A stretch of 64,000 nt of DNA. Source: Aplectana chamaeleonis. Taxonomy: Eukaryota > Nematoda > Chromadorea > Rhabditida > Cosmocercidae. Both the position numbers and the translations under genes were made by a program. Location of the stretch: positions 124,001 through 188,000 of the forward strand of contig JAPDOI010000373.1 of NCBI GenBank assembly GCA_029168955.1, written 5' to 3'. The notes under the pieces were generated by a model. The model was not told the origin of the DNA. It searched no databases and saw nothing but the letters and a program-made list of their open reading frames with translations. Below are positions 29,465 through 39,875 of the stretch, in pieces. The stretch's first letter is position 1; each line of letters starts with the position of its first letter.

Positions 29465-29793
29465 AGGCCTACGCTCATCGGATTGATCAGTCAGTCCCTG
29501 ATAGATGCTCTGATTGCGAATGTGCTGGACCTGATTCATTGCATCTGTTTTCATGTCCGGCCAGACCTACAATGTTATCTGCCCGAGATCTATGGTACAG
29601 GCCGTGTGAAGTAGCTAGCTTTCTATGCCTTTGATGCGATGCTCTGGTCATGGATGACAATAAGAAAATCTCCGGTCCGACTTCGTAAGGCCCGTAAATT
29701 GAAGCGGCTGTTTTGTGCGAAATGCAACTGTGAAGTCTGAGAAGTGAGCTTCAATAATTCTCCGCTCCAAAAGTTATTTTCCAAAATCACGTT

Positions 29794-30249
29794 ATGAGCA
29801 GTGTCCCCATAGCTGCCGGTGTTCTGCAAGACAGAGTCTTATCGCCCGCTATCTTTAATCTGTACGTAGAGAAATTTAGGCTCCCCTATCTTGTCGTAAA
29901 AGTTGTCGCCTACGCTGATTATGTGACAATCATGTGCCAAATCCGCGACATACATGTTGCCGCGAGTAAGATCAATGAGTATCTGATACATTTGAAAATC
30001 TATTTCGACAATGAGATGCTCAGGGTCTCACCCCCCAAGTCTTCCGTGTCAGTTTTCACCACGGACCCCGGAGAGCACAGCACCCAGTCTGAAGCCAACT
30101 GGGATGGAGATCGCTTACCCGCTGCTCGCTTCGTCAAACTACTCGCTCTTGTTTTCGAACCATCGCTGAGGTTTCATAAGAATACCGAGCAAAAGCATGC
30201 AGTTCCTAAAGCCAAGTTCTATGCGTCAAGGGCGCTCGAAGGAACATGA
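29794..30249 (+). pseudogene. LINE reverse transcriptase fragment with altered catalytic box
   Basis: 151 residues starting at motif B (GVLQDRVLSPAIFNLYV). The catalytic box reads AYADYVTIM, so the second catalytic Asp is Tyr. The thumb follows (LALVFEPSLRFHKNTEQK). A frame change near 30240 moves the rest into 30295-30744. Inactive. Confidence 0.8.
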
Positions 30250-30294
30250 TGGGGTAGCATCAAGGAAACTGTACTCACCACGCCCAAGGCTATA

Positions 30295-30744
30295 TTGCTG
30301 CCCGCCCTGGAGTACGTGGCACCGGTCTGGCAGCATATGGTGCCGGAATCGTCCTGGTCCAAAATCAGTTCATCTGACGAACATTTACATGCCGAGACCC
30401 GAGTGCTACCAGTTAAGGAGCGCTGTGAGCTCCAGGTGTTGCAGCTGCATATAAGTATCGTCAAACAGTCCAGCCACCCAGCTAGGAGAGTATTGATTCT
30501 GTTGGAGAGAGCCATCGGAAAGCCGTTTGCCGTCACTCTAAATAAATTCAATTTGCAAAGATGGCGCTACTCACAACAAGAACGTTTCGTCTATGGCGCG
30601 AAGAGCACACCTAGTTCGTTTGAAGGCATCTTGAAAAAGCGGCTATTAATCCTATTTTGGGAGCAGTGCCACCTCAAGTTTGTGAGTCCGAGTCTCAACT
30701 CGGTAGACGAGCCAGATGCGCCCTCGCCTCGCTGCTCTGTGTAG
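30295..30744 (+). pseudogene. LINE C-terminal fragment
   Basis: 149 residues: ALEYVAPVWQHMVPESSW, LHAETRVLPVKERCELQ and NKFNLQRWRYSQQER, collinear with the C-terminal part at 27417-28166. Ends where the MITE is inserted. Confidence 0.75.
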
Positions 30745-31003
30745 GGATGCCGATCGAACTCACAGCGCGGCAAGGGCAAAGGAGCAGTTCGGCTGGCACT
30801 CGTGACGCGCGCAACGATAAACCGCTGAGTTCACGTCGTCGTTCAGGCGCATTCACCGTGGGATAATTGAAAAAAAAAAGAAAAACTCAGCTAATGCACC
30901 CAACGACAGCGTGAACGCAGCGGTTTTTCGTCGCGAGCATCCTGTGTGCCAGCCGAACTGCCCCTTAGCCCCACCCGCGCTGGAAATTCGATCAACATCC
31001 CCG
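30742..31003. mobile_element. Foldback MITE within LINE
   Basis: About 260 bp with long inverted arms (AGTTCGGCTGGCAC pairing with GTGCCAGCCGAACT) around an A-rich centre near 30870. Absent from the collinear LINE copies. Confidence 0.75.
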
Positions 31004-31221
31004 CTGTGGACACTCGTCCTACGCGAACAGATTCGACAGTAGTATACCCGACGCTTGTCCGGGCTGTGGTAGTCCTGGTTAAAATATTGTGCACTTATTC
31101 AGTTTCCCAGAGAACCCACTACATTAACTACAATAGACCTAAAGACGAATCCAACGCTGGTCGCCCAGTTTCTGGGCCTATGACGATAATCTCTTCGTGG
31201 CTGCAAAAAAGAAGAAGAAAT

Positions 31222-31655
31222 GCTAGCGATAGTTTTCTCAAAAGGTGTCTACCGACAACTTTCGAAGCAAACGCACGACAGTTTTCTCAACAGCTGCGCT
31301 GACAGTTCTCAAGTTTTTGGTTCAGGTGGTTCAGAAGCACGACGCAATTGGTAAATTTCACTTTTAGGCACCCAAAGACACCATATGCCTGTCAAATAAA
31401 GAGTTTAACACACCGCGGCAAGGTGGCGTTCTCATGATCAGTGCACATAGAATTCATCGGAATTGCCGAACTTCTTGATTAGCTGTGCATAAAAATCAAG
31501 GGAAACCTTGCGGAAACATCCAAAAATTATCCGTTCTTGCTGTGATGTCGTTAATACTGAGAGCAAATTGACTGGGTTAGGGCAGCAACTCTCCTGTATT
31601 TAGCGCACTACTCAGTATTGGCAGTTCGCTGCATTTGAAAAAAGCCCTGTTTCAG
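31222..31655. other. Distal set-4 intron 2, no element recognised
   Basis: No domain or repeat seen. Ends with the acceptor CCCTGTTTCAG at 31655. Confidence 0.4.
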
Positions 31656-31768
31656 GTTGTCCGGTTTCTGAACGTGTTCACGTCAAAGGCTGGGTTTACA
31701 ATGGATATTTGCAGTAGATACGCTGCAGAACAGAATATGGGTGCCAAATTGATAGCGACTCGTTACTG
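31656..31768 (+). CDS. set-4: set-4 exon 3 (start of SET domain)
   Basis: Encodes residues 121-157 and two bases of Trp158. The acceptor is CTGTTTCAG (31655) and the donor TACTG before GTACGT. The peptide VVRFLNVFTSKAGFTMDICS, then RYAAEQNMGAKLIATRYW, matches the first SET strands of SUV4-20 proteins, where a YLRMF-x-x-x-SGFEI...C-x-RYS-x-E-x-x-GAKIVAT-x-W pattern is expected. Phase 0 at entry and phase 2 at exit fit exons 2 and 4 exactly. The exon is too short to stand out as an open frame and was found by searching for the missing SET strands. Confidence 0.93.
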
Positions 31769-32311
31769 GTACGTTCAACACTACGTCTGATAGGTTTTCG
31801 AATTGAAGAAGGAATCATTGTGTTAGTTTCACTTTGGGATTGAGATCAATTACTGCTGTTGTTAGCGTGCACTCCCACGCCACTCCGCGGCGTATTTGTG
31901 GACTTGTTTCATTGTGTATCGAACTCATTCTGTGTTCTCTCTCAACAAATTCGAACACAGACTTATGTTTTTGCTTAATTCTTTTTGGAGCAGCACTTTA
32001 TCACTTGCAACTGATTTTGTTTATCTGTCTTTTTTTTCGACTCAAATTCTGTGTGTGTTATCTTCCCTCATCCTCTCTCATTGCCCTTCGTAACACCCAC
32101 AATTTCTCCAAGTACCACTGGCGTGATCTCCTGAAGACGGAAGGATCTCGTCTGATTGAGGCGTCGCGATTCTGGTGAAGGTAAGGCAACAATGAGGGAC
32201 GTCTTTCGCAACAAATTTATTTCTGGAAGGGTGGGTTTGTAAATACTAGGACGTCCTCGGCAGAGTAGAACAAGCCTTTGCAATCACACGCGCTGTCCTT
32301 CGTTACGCTCC
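31769..32311. other. Start of 28-kb set-4 intron 3, no element recognised
   Basis: T-rich on the plus strand, with no coding domain. Confidence 0.4.
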
Positions 32312-33300
32312 CCATCCGACAAAGGAAGTGTTTATGGTGGTAAATGCATCTGCAAAATTGACTTGTATTTGTAAAAACGGCTTTCATAGTAGGACTGCGC
32401 AGTATCCTGCCCCGAGCTGTAGGTTTCAAGAAGTTACGAGCTTGAAACGGTAGTTTTTTTGGGCCATTTTTACCTTCCAAAACACGCATTCGTATTCGAA
32501 AAAATCCTTCTGAAACGGATCCCATAACTGTGTTCAGCGCTCCAAACTACACGATGAGCAAAGTTTGATGAAGGCACATTTTTCGAACTTTGTACAGGCT
32601 GATGGCCTATTGGACTTCCACGGATTTTCGGTTGAACGGTTACCTATTTCAATTAGGGGTTTTGATACCGCTTCCATAATTTTATATAAAATTTGTTCAA
32701 AGCCTCAAATCGGGGGAAATTTGTTGGCGAAACGTGACTTTTTACTATTTCCAGAACGCTGCGATAGAAATGGCTCAAAATAGTTCTCTATGGTTTATTT
32801 GGAGTGCTAATCACGAATCTGGAGTCCTTTTACCGATTTTTGACAGCTTACAGTTTTCATACGGTAGTTTGGTCAAAGTCTCAGATTTGACTCAATTTTT
32901 TGGTACGGGGGTTGGTTATTCGGGGTGGTTAATAGGAATTTAACGCCCGTTTGCCGATTTTCAAAATATCAAGGTAGGTTTTGCACTGTGAATGACATGG
33001 TAACTACCGTAACCTACAGTAAACCTCAAAATTTCGACAAATGGACTCCGGATTCGTGTTCACAGCCCTAGTTTACCTCTACATACCAGTTTTGAGCAAA
33101 ATCCGAGAAATCCTTTTTTCTAAACGCCCAAAAAATGCCTGGTGCCTTTTCGCGAAGCTTGAAAAACGCTTATAACTTCTTGGAACCTGCAGCTCAGGGC
33201 GGAATTTTGCGCAGTTTTACTATTGAACTACAAGAGATACTAACAATACTATTCGTTTTCGCAGATGCGTTTACCACTAAAAGCACTTCTCTTGTGAGAG
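32312..33300. mobile_element. TIR DNA element, non-autonomous (about 1 kb)
   Basis: Inverted arms of about 140 bp at 32312-32460 and 33165-33300 (for example GCAGATGCRTTTACCAC on both). The interior resembles the reverse complement of the element at 10.1-11.2 kb (words such as CACGAATCTGGAGTC), so the two are one family in opposite orientations. Confidence 0.7.
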
Positions 33301-33726
33301 GGCCACGTCATTTGGCAAGACATGGCCAGTATCCTCGTGAGGTTGTTATCGAACTCTGCAGAGTATTGGTGTTAAGCCCAAGTCGATTAATATCGGTGCT
33401 CTGCAGTGACCAGGTTGCAGTCCTGACTTCATTTCTCTGAAAAGTATGTGGGAAAGACGACGAGGAAGGCCTACGCTCCTGATCGATAAATGCTTCTCCT
33501 GAGCTGGAAATGACGCGCCAGAATGCGTTGAACAGTATGCATCATTAACACAAAGCGGCCTCACCACGAGTATGCCTCAACGACTCTTTCTTTAAAGTCG
33601 CTAAGCACTGTGGAGACTTCCGAAAATCTGTGAGATTGCCCTTTTTCCAGAACAGAAACCAATTTTCTTTGGTGTTCGTTTGATTCTGCTACAGTCCAAG
33701 GTCAAGCAGGACGTCTCAGGATAATC
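33301..33726. other. No gene recognised
   Basis: No domain or repeat identified. Confidence 0.4.
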
Positions 33727-34388
33727 AAAACAAGTTACTTGTTATATTAATGTAACTTACTTGAATGTCTCAAGTAACTTACATTTATATTACATGTAAC
33801 TTAAATTTATATTACATGTAAGTTACAATTATGTTACAGGTAAGTTACATTTATACTTTAACTATGGGTGGCCATCACGTGACGAGACGACACGCGACGC
33901 AGAGAGCGTGTTCCAGACCACACAATGCGCAAAAAAAATGCTGTGCGGGGCTTTCCCTGCTGGTGTGGAATCAAGTACCTAGAACTTGGGTAATTGAACC
34001 AGCATCAACGCCAGTCGTAGGCCTGACCCCGCGATTGCGTCGTACATTCCCCTTGGAAATATCTTCTCGGTCGATTTAAATTAACTACGACTTATATTGT
34101 GCCATTTATGTTACATGTAACATATCGAAGGCGCACTGCATGCAGTATCCTCTCAGAAATCGAAAACAGGTTACTTGTAACATATATAAGCTGGTGTAAG
34201 TTACTTGCGACTTATCTCAAGTCATTTAAGTTTCATGCAGCATATCGACAGGAAACCGCGTGCAATGCGCTTCTGATATGTTACATGTAACTTAAATGGC
34301 ACAATAAAAGTCGCAAGTAACTTACCACGGCCCAGATATGTTACAAGTAACTTGTGTTCGGGCTTTTATGTTACAAGTATCTTGTTTT
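33727..34388. mobile_element. Short element built from GTTAC/GTAAC palindromic arrays
   Basis: The ends AAAACAAGTTACTTGT and ACAAGTATCTTGTTTT are inverted. About 130 bp on the left and 300 bp on the right consist of repeated palindromic words such as TTACATGTAA and AAGTTACTTG, around a unique GC-richer core (33870-34080). No coding frame. Confidence 0.65.
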
Positions 34389-35184
34389 CATTTTTCTGAG
34401 GTTGCGTAACTTTTCGAAATCGGAGCGAGTCCCCCCCCCCCCACCTTCAATTGTTTTTGCAAAATACTAAGTTTTTGAGATCCCCATCGGGGAGGGGGCG
34501 ATTTTTTTGTTTCTGGATATTCGGGTCGTTCCGAAAACCAAAATAATCAATTTATTCGATTGCTAAAACTGTCAGACGCCGAAAATTCGTTCAGTAGTCG
34601 GGCTCAAGCATCTATTATAAAACCTGAGAATGCTACGAAATGCCTTTCTTTTTGGTGACCAAAAATATAGAATTTTTGGGATATCTACACCAAATTCTCA
34701 TTTTTGTCCGAAATTCTAGCGATCATTCTAACCTTCGTTTTCGGGCCAAATTTTTGCGATCCCACCCCCGCTGCGAATTTTCGCAATCCCGCTTGACCCT
34801 GCTGCAGTCTTGTTTCACAAAAGTTTTGTGCAGCAAGTGATATTCTACAGCACATTTTTCTTAGCACAGAATGATTCTCACTAGAACAGCCGTCCTACAA
34901 TCAGCTTCAAGTAGCGTTTCTTCTGCTGAAATCTTGTAGGTACTGTTGAGAGAGTAATAAAAGTGGCACTCTAAGTGAAAGGGGAATATAACCAATCAAC
35001 GGCAAAGAAGAAATCGAAGTCAACGAGGCTTGTTGCTCTGTGACAACGATGTACAGTCATAAGGGATCTGTCTAGAGAAGCACCTTAAGCGTTAAATGGA
35101 GTTCTGAAAAATGATCTATTCGGGGTTATTGGGTGTTAAAGAAACAATTGTTTCCCTTGATAAATCTTGGTAGATCAAAAACTG
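34389..35184. other. No gene recognised
   Basis: Includes a C14 run near 34428. No domain, array or terminal repeat was found. Confidence 0.4.
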
Positions 35185-35238
35185 CCGAGGGGGTTTGGGA
35201 GAGGTGCTGGCCGGAAGCAGCTCTTCTTCGGATTCGGA
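35185..35238 (+). mobile_element. Family A LINE, 5' end only (left flank of MULE copy A)
   Basis: Matches 28195-28240 of the 2A/PHD LINE up to the word CGGATTC, where MULE copy A begins. The rest of this LINE copy is found inverted at 39800 and below. Confidence 0.7.
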
Positions 35239-37064
35239 ATACAGGATGTTTGTACGATTTTTATTAGGGAGCCCGTCATTAGCGTTGCTCGCACCTTTGT
35301 TCGCACCTAATTATCTGCGCTCGCATCTCCGGCGCTATAACGACGCTAGCATACCTCCTACAGAACGCTCATCAAAGTGGCTCAATATTGATCCCATTCT
35401 GAGTCGACCGAGGCGCAGGCCAAGAACTTGGCGTATACTCGCCCTAGGGTAACAATATGGTTTTTATTCGCTGTATTCCACTCTGATCTGCAACTTCCCT
35501 GCTGCTGTTTTCTTTTACACAATTTTTGAGCTATTTCACAAACCTGTGGATGTCTGGTTTGCAATTGATGAAAGTATTCGCATTGTTACACCAATGGCGA
35601 TGCTTTTTATCGTTTGTTGACCTGCAGTTCACGATGTCTTGCATTCTCTGTAACGTCGCACAGATTTATTAATGTAATCATAATTGTTTGTAATAGATGT
35701 TAAGTACACAACGTACCTTTAAGGGATTATGATCATTCCTATTAAATATCTGGCATATATCTCTACATAATTACCTATATTAATATTTTATTGAAGATAC
35801 TTCCTATATCGCTCCTGCCGCGAAGCGGCGGAGAGGTTTAGTTTGCCTGAGACTTGTGATCACTTAGAATTTTGAAAAGAAGTTAATAAAACCTATAAAA
35901 CAATTTTTCTAGAGATTTCCTTCTGGATATAAGTGAGTGGATCCAGAAGACATCCGCTATTTTATAGCTTCGCTTCTCCTTGTAGCTAGACCTAACCGTC
36001 TGTCTAGGACTTTTCCACATCATCTTCTATTCTGATGGTAAGTATTAGGTTTACATGCAGATACATTTTCACGGTTCTCGCGTAGTCAAGACCATTTTCG
36101 GAACCACAAAGTGCTTCCGTGTGGAACACCGCAACGATTTGTTTTCGCTGTTTAGAAGTGTTGACCAAGAAAACTACTCTCAGAGAATATTGTTCACTTT
36201 TTGTTGACTTTGCTCATTCTACTTGCCTAATGTTTACTTCTTGTTGGAACGTTTCTGACGCCAACCAAACCTTTTTCGCTTGGAAGACTCCTTTTTGATA
36301 GTACATCTATACATTTACCTAAATTAATGTGATTTCTAGTAAATATCGCCTATGGACATATTCTATAAATCATTAATTACCTATATTGATTATCTAATAT
36401 TATTATGATTACTATTAAATATCTCCATAATCAGCTCTATGTAATTACATGCGAAAACTAAAAGGAAATTCTATGTACACTTTACATTGTTTCTCATCAA
36501 AAAGATGAGTCCCTACATGGTCCTGCCTGTTACGAATCGGGAAATCCTCTCACAAAAGTGCACAAATTTACTTTATTCATGCTGGCTCAATTTTTTTATT
36601 AATCATTACTATTTCTTAACCTTATTTTTCTTATCGATTTACATTTTTATAAACTAATTTTTTACCTTGCGCACTTTTCTGCTTCTTTAGATTTTAAAGC
36701 ACTTCATCATTATAGTCATATATCATATTTCAATGACCATTATGGAATTTTTATTTTCTACTAATCATTGTTGTCATCAATTTACAAATCTATATTTTTC
36801 TTCAATGCCTTCCCTTTACACTGCTTGCTCATATCTTGTGCCACTTTGCTTTCAACTTCCTTTATGAAATCTCCAGTGGGTTACACTTAATCCGCTATTT
36901 GCGCAATCAATATTGGGGCCTTTGGCTGAGCGCCAGGACTCTTCTGCACGAGCTTTGGCGTCGTGAAAGATGGAAGTCCGAGCGCAGATAATTAGGTGTG
37001 AACGAAGGTGCGAACCACGCTAATGACGGGCTTCCTAATTAGACTCGTACAAATGTACACGAAT
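35239..37064 (+). mobile_element. MULE-like TIR element, copy A (about 1.83 kb)
   Basis: Long TIRs (about 100 bp): the left begins GGAATACAGGATGTTTGTAC and the right ends GTACAAATGTACACGAATCC; both then share ATTAGGNAGCCCGTCATTAGCG. An internal hairpin CCTGCCGCGAAGCGGCGG lies at about 35815-35832. No transposase frame is seen; an 85-residue frame covers the left TIR. Copy B is the same sequence inverted. Duplications of about 9-10 bp and long TIRs suggest a Mutator-like origin; the superfamily call is inference. Confidence 0.75.
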
Positions 37065-37979
37065 CCGTGGTATATGTTATGTACACTTGTCGTGCAGCTG
37101 GCACCAAGCGCGCCTTATTGACACCCCGGATGGCCGGCAACTGGAATGGGGGCACAGGCACTTCTCTAAGACTCTCTCCTCCCTCGAGACAAGGCTAGTG
37201 ACTGGCCTAATCAATAATTTGTTCAATTTATGCTTCGTCTATTGACCCCACGTAGTAAGCCACATTTGGACAGTGACTCCTTCGAACTTGGCAAATTCCC
37301 AGGCTTCTTAATATATTTCATAATTTCGTGTGAAACGGTTTTTTAGGGTTATTTTTGACGCTGATTCGACTGGGGAGGATGGCGAGGCCTCATACTTACT
37401 TCATGGCGAGATACTATCATTCGAAACATTTCTCTATTCGGTTGACTAACCCAGTTTGACTCAACATGATTTTAAGTTGTATTATTATTTATTGGGTCTT
37501 CTTAGTTTTGTTATTAATGCATTCAATTATAAATGGCAGCTTTTTGCATTATGTACAATTTTCGCCAGACACTCGAAAAATTGGGTAGAAATTAAGAAGG
37601 GTCAGCTATACTAAGATTTTTGTTTGAAAAAACTGCGATAATTCCAAGAAAAAAGACAAAAAAGGTATCACTCGCAAATTGAAATTGAAACTAGAAAATT
37701 AGAGATTTCACAGAGATTTTTGGCTAGAATAGGAGAAATTCGCGGTGGTTCAGAAATATCAGATAAGCAGATCAGTGAAGAAATGGGGTAGAAATTGGAG
37801 AAGAACTAGCCATACGAAAATTTTTGCTGAAAAACGGCGAAATAAAGTGAAATCTCCGAAAACGAATTAATGAGAATTGCAAAGTCCGTAATCTACAAAT
37901 AATTATTCATTGATTTATTTTGTAGAGTATCTTATGGAATTTTAGATAATTTAATAATCTGTTTTTTGAAACATGTTTT
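37065..37979. other. Inside the inverted segment, no gene recognised
   Basis: Begins with GTGGTATATG, the swapped target duplication of MULE copy B. It is otherwise AT-rich, with two similar GGGTAGAAATT-containing stretches near 37585 and 37785. Confidence 0.45.
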
Positions 37980-37983
37980 TTAA

Positions 37984-38710
37984 AGGCAGGGTTCTAGATA
38001 AAAACGGTTGTTGTGCCACTTCCTTGAGAAGGTACTGTGCTTATCTGGGCCAAATTCCGGTCCGCAATTGCGTCTCGACACGCTTTGCGGCCGCACGCTC
38101 CCGAGTCAGGAGAGCTTCCAGCGCCGTAGCCACCGATCTGCTGACTCTAGGTGAGTTTTGAAGACTGGAAACTAAGAAGAATTGGAGAAAATTGTATAAA
38201 GAAGCCACATCGAGGCGGCTTTTGCGCTGGAAATCCGACTGACTCGGGCGCGTGCGGCCGCAAAGCGTGTCGAGACGCAATTGCGGACCGGAATTTGGCC
38301 CAGATAAACACAGTAGATTTGTCCATTACAAATGTGAAAAAAGTGAAAAGTTTAAAAAAACGCCCAGGAATAAGTCATTGCTCGGTGTCCGCCCGCCCCT
38401 AATTATCGTGATATCTGTAAATGCTTGTTTTGTCAACTTTTATTTTGCTTCTCAAGTAATTTCTGAGCATTTCTGGAGACTACTGACTACTTTAACAGCC
38501 AAATAAAATTCAGATAAGCAAGCATTAATAAAAATATCGTTAATTACGGGGCCGGCCGACACCGGTAATTAGCCGTTATACTTGTTTTTGAGCGTTTTCA
38601 CCGCAAATTTCAGTTTTTTCACTCATTTTTATTACTTTTGTGATGACCAAATCTGCGTTCACATGAAGAGAGCTCAAAAGCCGTTTTTTTTTAAATCGCG
38701 AACCCTGCCT
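37984..38710. mobile_element. AGGCAG-ended element (727 bp) with nested MITE
   Basis: The ends read AGGCAGGGTTC and GAACCCTGCCT, flanked by TTAA on the left and TTCA on the right. Contains the CTGTG MITE at 38035-38313. Belongs to the AGGCAG group common in this window. Confidence 0.7.
38035..38313. mobile_element. CTGTG-type MITE (279 bp), copy 2
   Basis: Same TIRs as 14402-14672 (CTGTGCTTATCTGGGCCAAA) and flanked by TA at 38033-38034 and 38314-38315. Confidence 0.85.
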
Positions 38711-38825
38711 TTCAATCCGGTACAATTGCGGAAACGCGAATGAAGTACTCATTTTACAAGGTTTGCTGTGCGCAAAATCCGATTCAGCGCATTCCATTTC
38801 CCTTAATTCATTTTTGAACTAGGAA

Positions 38826-39800
38826 TTATCGATATCTTTGAAACTGAATCCACTTCGAAGTTTTAATTTCATCTGAGCCAATCGCTGCGGCGTCATTCAG
38901 CAACGAGTGGCAGGTTAGTGACATTACTGTAGAGGGGAATGTTGAGGGGTCACGAATTGACAATGAGGTACGGTAGGATACCGTGTACCTACCGTATGCC
39001 AGCTCTCCTCCAGGTGTACATAACATGTTCCGTCCCCTACCGAGTTCCATCTCGGTTTCGTTAACCTCAGGCGGCAAGACTCCAAGAATGGAGTTTACGG
39101 CGGCCTTGCACAAGTGATCCTTGACGAATTGGGTATGCTCCGCACGTGAGAGACGGAGGCGTTCTTGTTGTGCGTTGGTGTATATTGATTTTCGTGGGAG
39201 CATCAGCGAATGGCTTTCTTACACATCTCTCTCTCTCTCTCTATGTCTCTCTCACGGGATCTAATACTCTTCGCAACGGATGTCTTGGCTGCTTCGGAAT
39301 GGTTTACTTGGTCCCCTGGTGGAGCACAGACCCCCCCCCTACCTTCATCCTTGCGCGCGCAGCTCAGACCCCACCTCCCGGTGTGGATATCCACGCCCCG
39401 CGCCGAACCCTGCCCGGAATATTGGAATGAGGATGGGAAGGGGATGGGGAGAGTTTGGTTTCTTGAACCATGATGATGTCTGGATGGTAAGTACGTGTGA
39501 AGAGAGAGAGAGAGCTCAGATAGCTTGGCACGAATGCCGTTGAGATTGATGTGTACAATGGAAAGGGGGCGATTGGAGTTAGAGGAATCAAAGTTAGAAG
39601 ATGATAAGCATAAAACACAGCGAAAAGTAGAGTTATGATGCCTCAGAATTGAGACTCGAACAGGAGAGATTCACCCACCTCTGACATCCAAAGCACTGGA
39701 CACTTTTCCCATTCCAGTTGACATCCTTGTTGCGTGTGGCGCATGGGTACTTCTGAGCGGGTCCAGGATTCCTCTCCACGCCGGCCCTTCGTAAGAGAAT
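38826..39800 (-). mobile_element. Family A LINE, internally deleted, inverted right flank of MULE copy B
   Basis: On the minus strand it starts at 39800 with the LINE leader that is missing after 35238, then encodes the 2A-like motif and PHD finger (39875-39633 frame), endonuclease start (to about 39365), and after a deletion the C-terminal linker (39203-38826, QERLRLSRAEHTQFVKDHL). A CT-rich simple repeat lies near 39228-39252. Confidence 0.75.
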
Positions 39801-39875
39801 CCAAGGATTCGTATACATTTGTACGAGTCTAATTAGGAAGCCCGTCATTAGCGTGGTTCGCACCTTCGTCCACAC
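39633..39875 (-). pseudogene. 2A-like motif and PHD finger, second copy
   Basis: 80-residue frame; the residues from about 28 on are LRRAGVERNPGPAQKYPCAT and a finger with CFGCQRWVNLSC. Compared with the copy at 28.2 kb the PHD His is Asn and the first Cys pair has lost one Cys (CATRNKD), so this finger is degraded, while GVERNPGP is unchanged. The first residues derive from the MULE end. Confidence 0.75.

Larger units (their letters stand above)
19023..29665 (+). mobile_element. Family B jockey-like LINE fragment, split by two later insertions
   Basis: Three segments belong to one 5'-truncated copy: about 19023-19037 (ATCTTAAATCAAAGT), 26589-27380 and 29443-29665. Removing the Gypsy element and the twin-primed LINE makes them collinear with the copy at the window start. 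The protein remnant at 26868-27188 holds the RT thumb and connection (EYGAPIW, ALRLITGC). The order of events is therefore LINE first, then the two insertions. Confidence 0.85.
29790..31221 (+). mobile_element. Family A-type LINE, 5'-truncated copy with MITE insertion
   Basis: Starts in the RT motif B region and runs to GCTGCAAAAAAGAAGAAGAA. Interrupted at about 30742-31003 by a foldback MITE. It is the last large element before set-4 exon 3. Confidence 0.8.

Noticed and set aside
35195..35452. 85-codon frame starting in the MULE-like TIR
   Set aside because: Overlaps the LINE leader and TIR, and is broken compared with the other copy; no transposase motif.
35815..35832. CCTGCCGCGAAGCGGCGG hairpin as a Helitron 3' end
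   Set aside because: It is internal to a TIR element, and no CTRR terminus or Rep/helicase sequence was seen.
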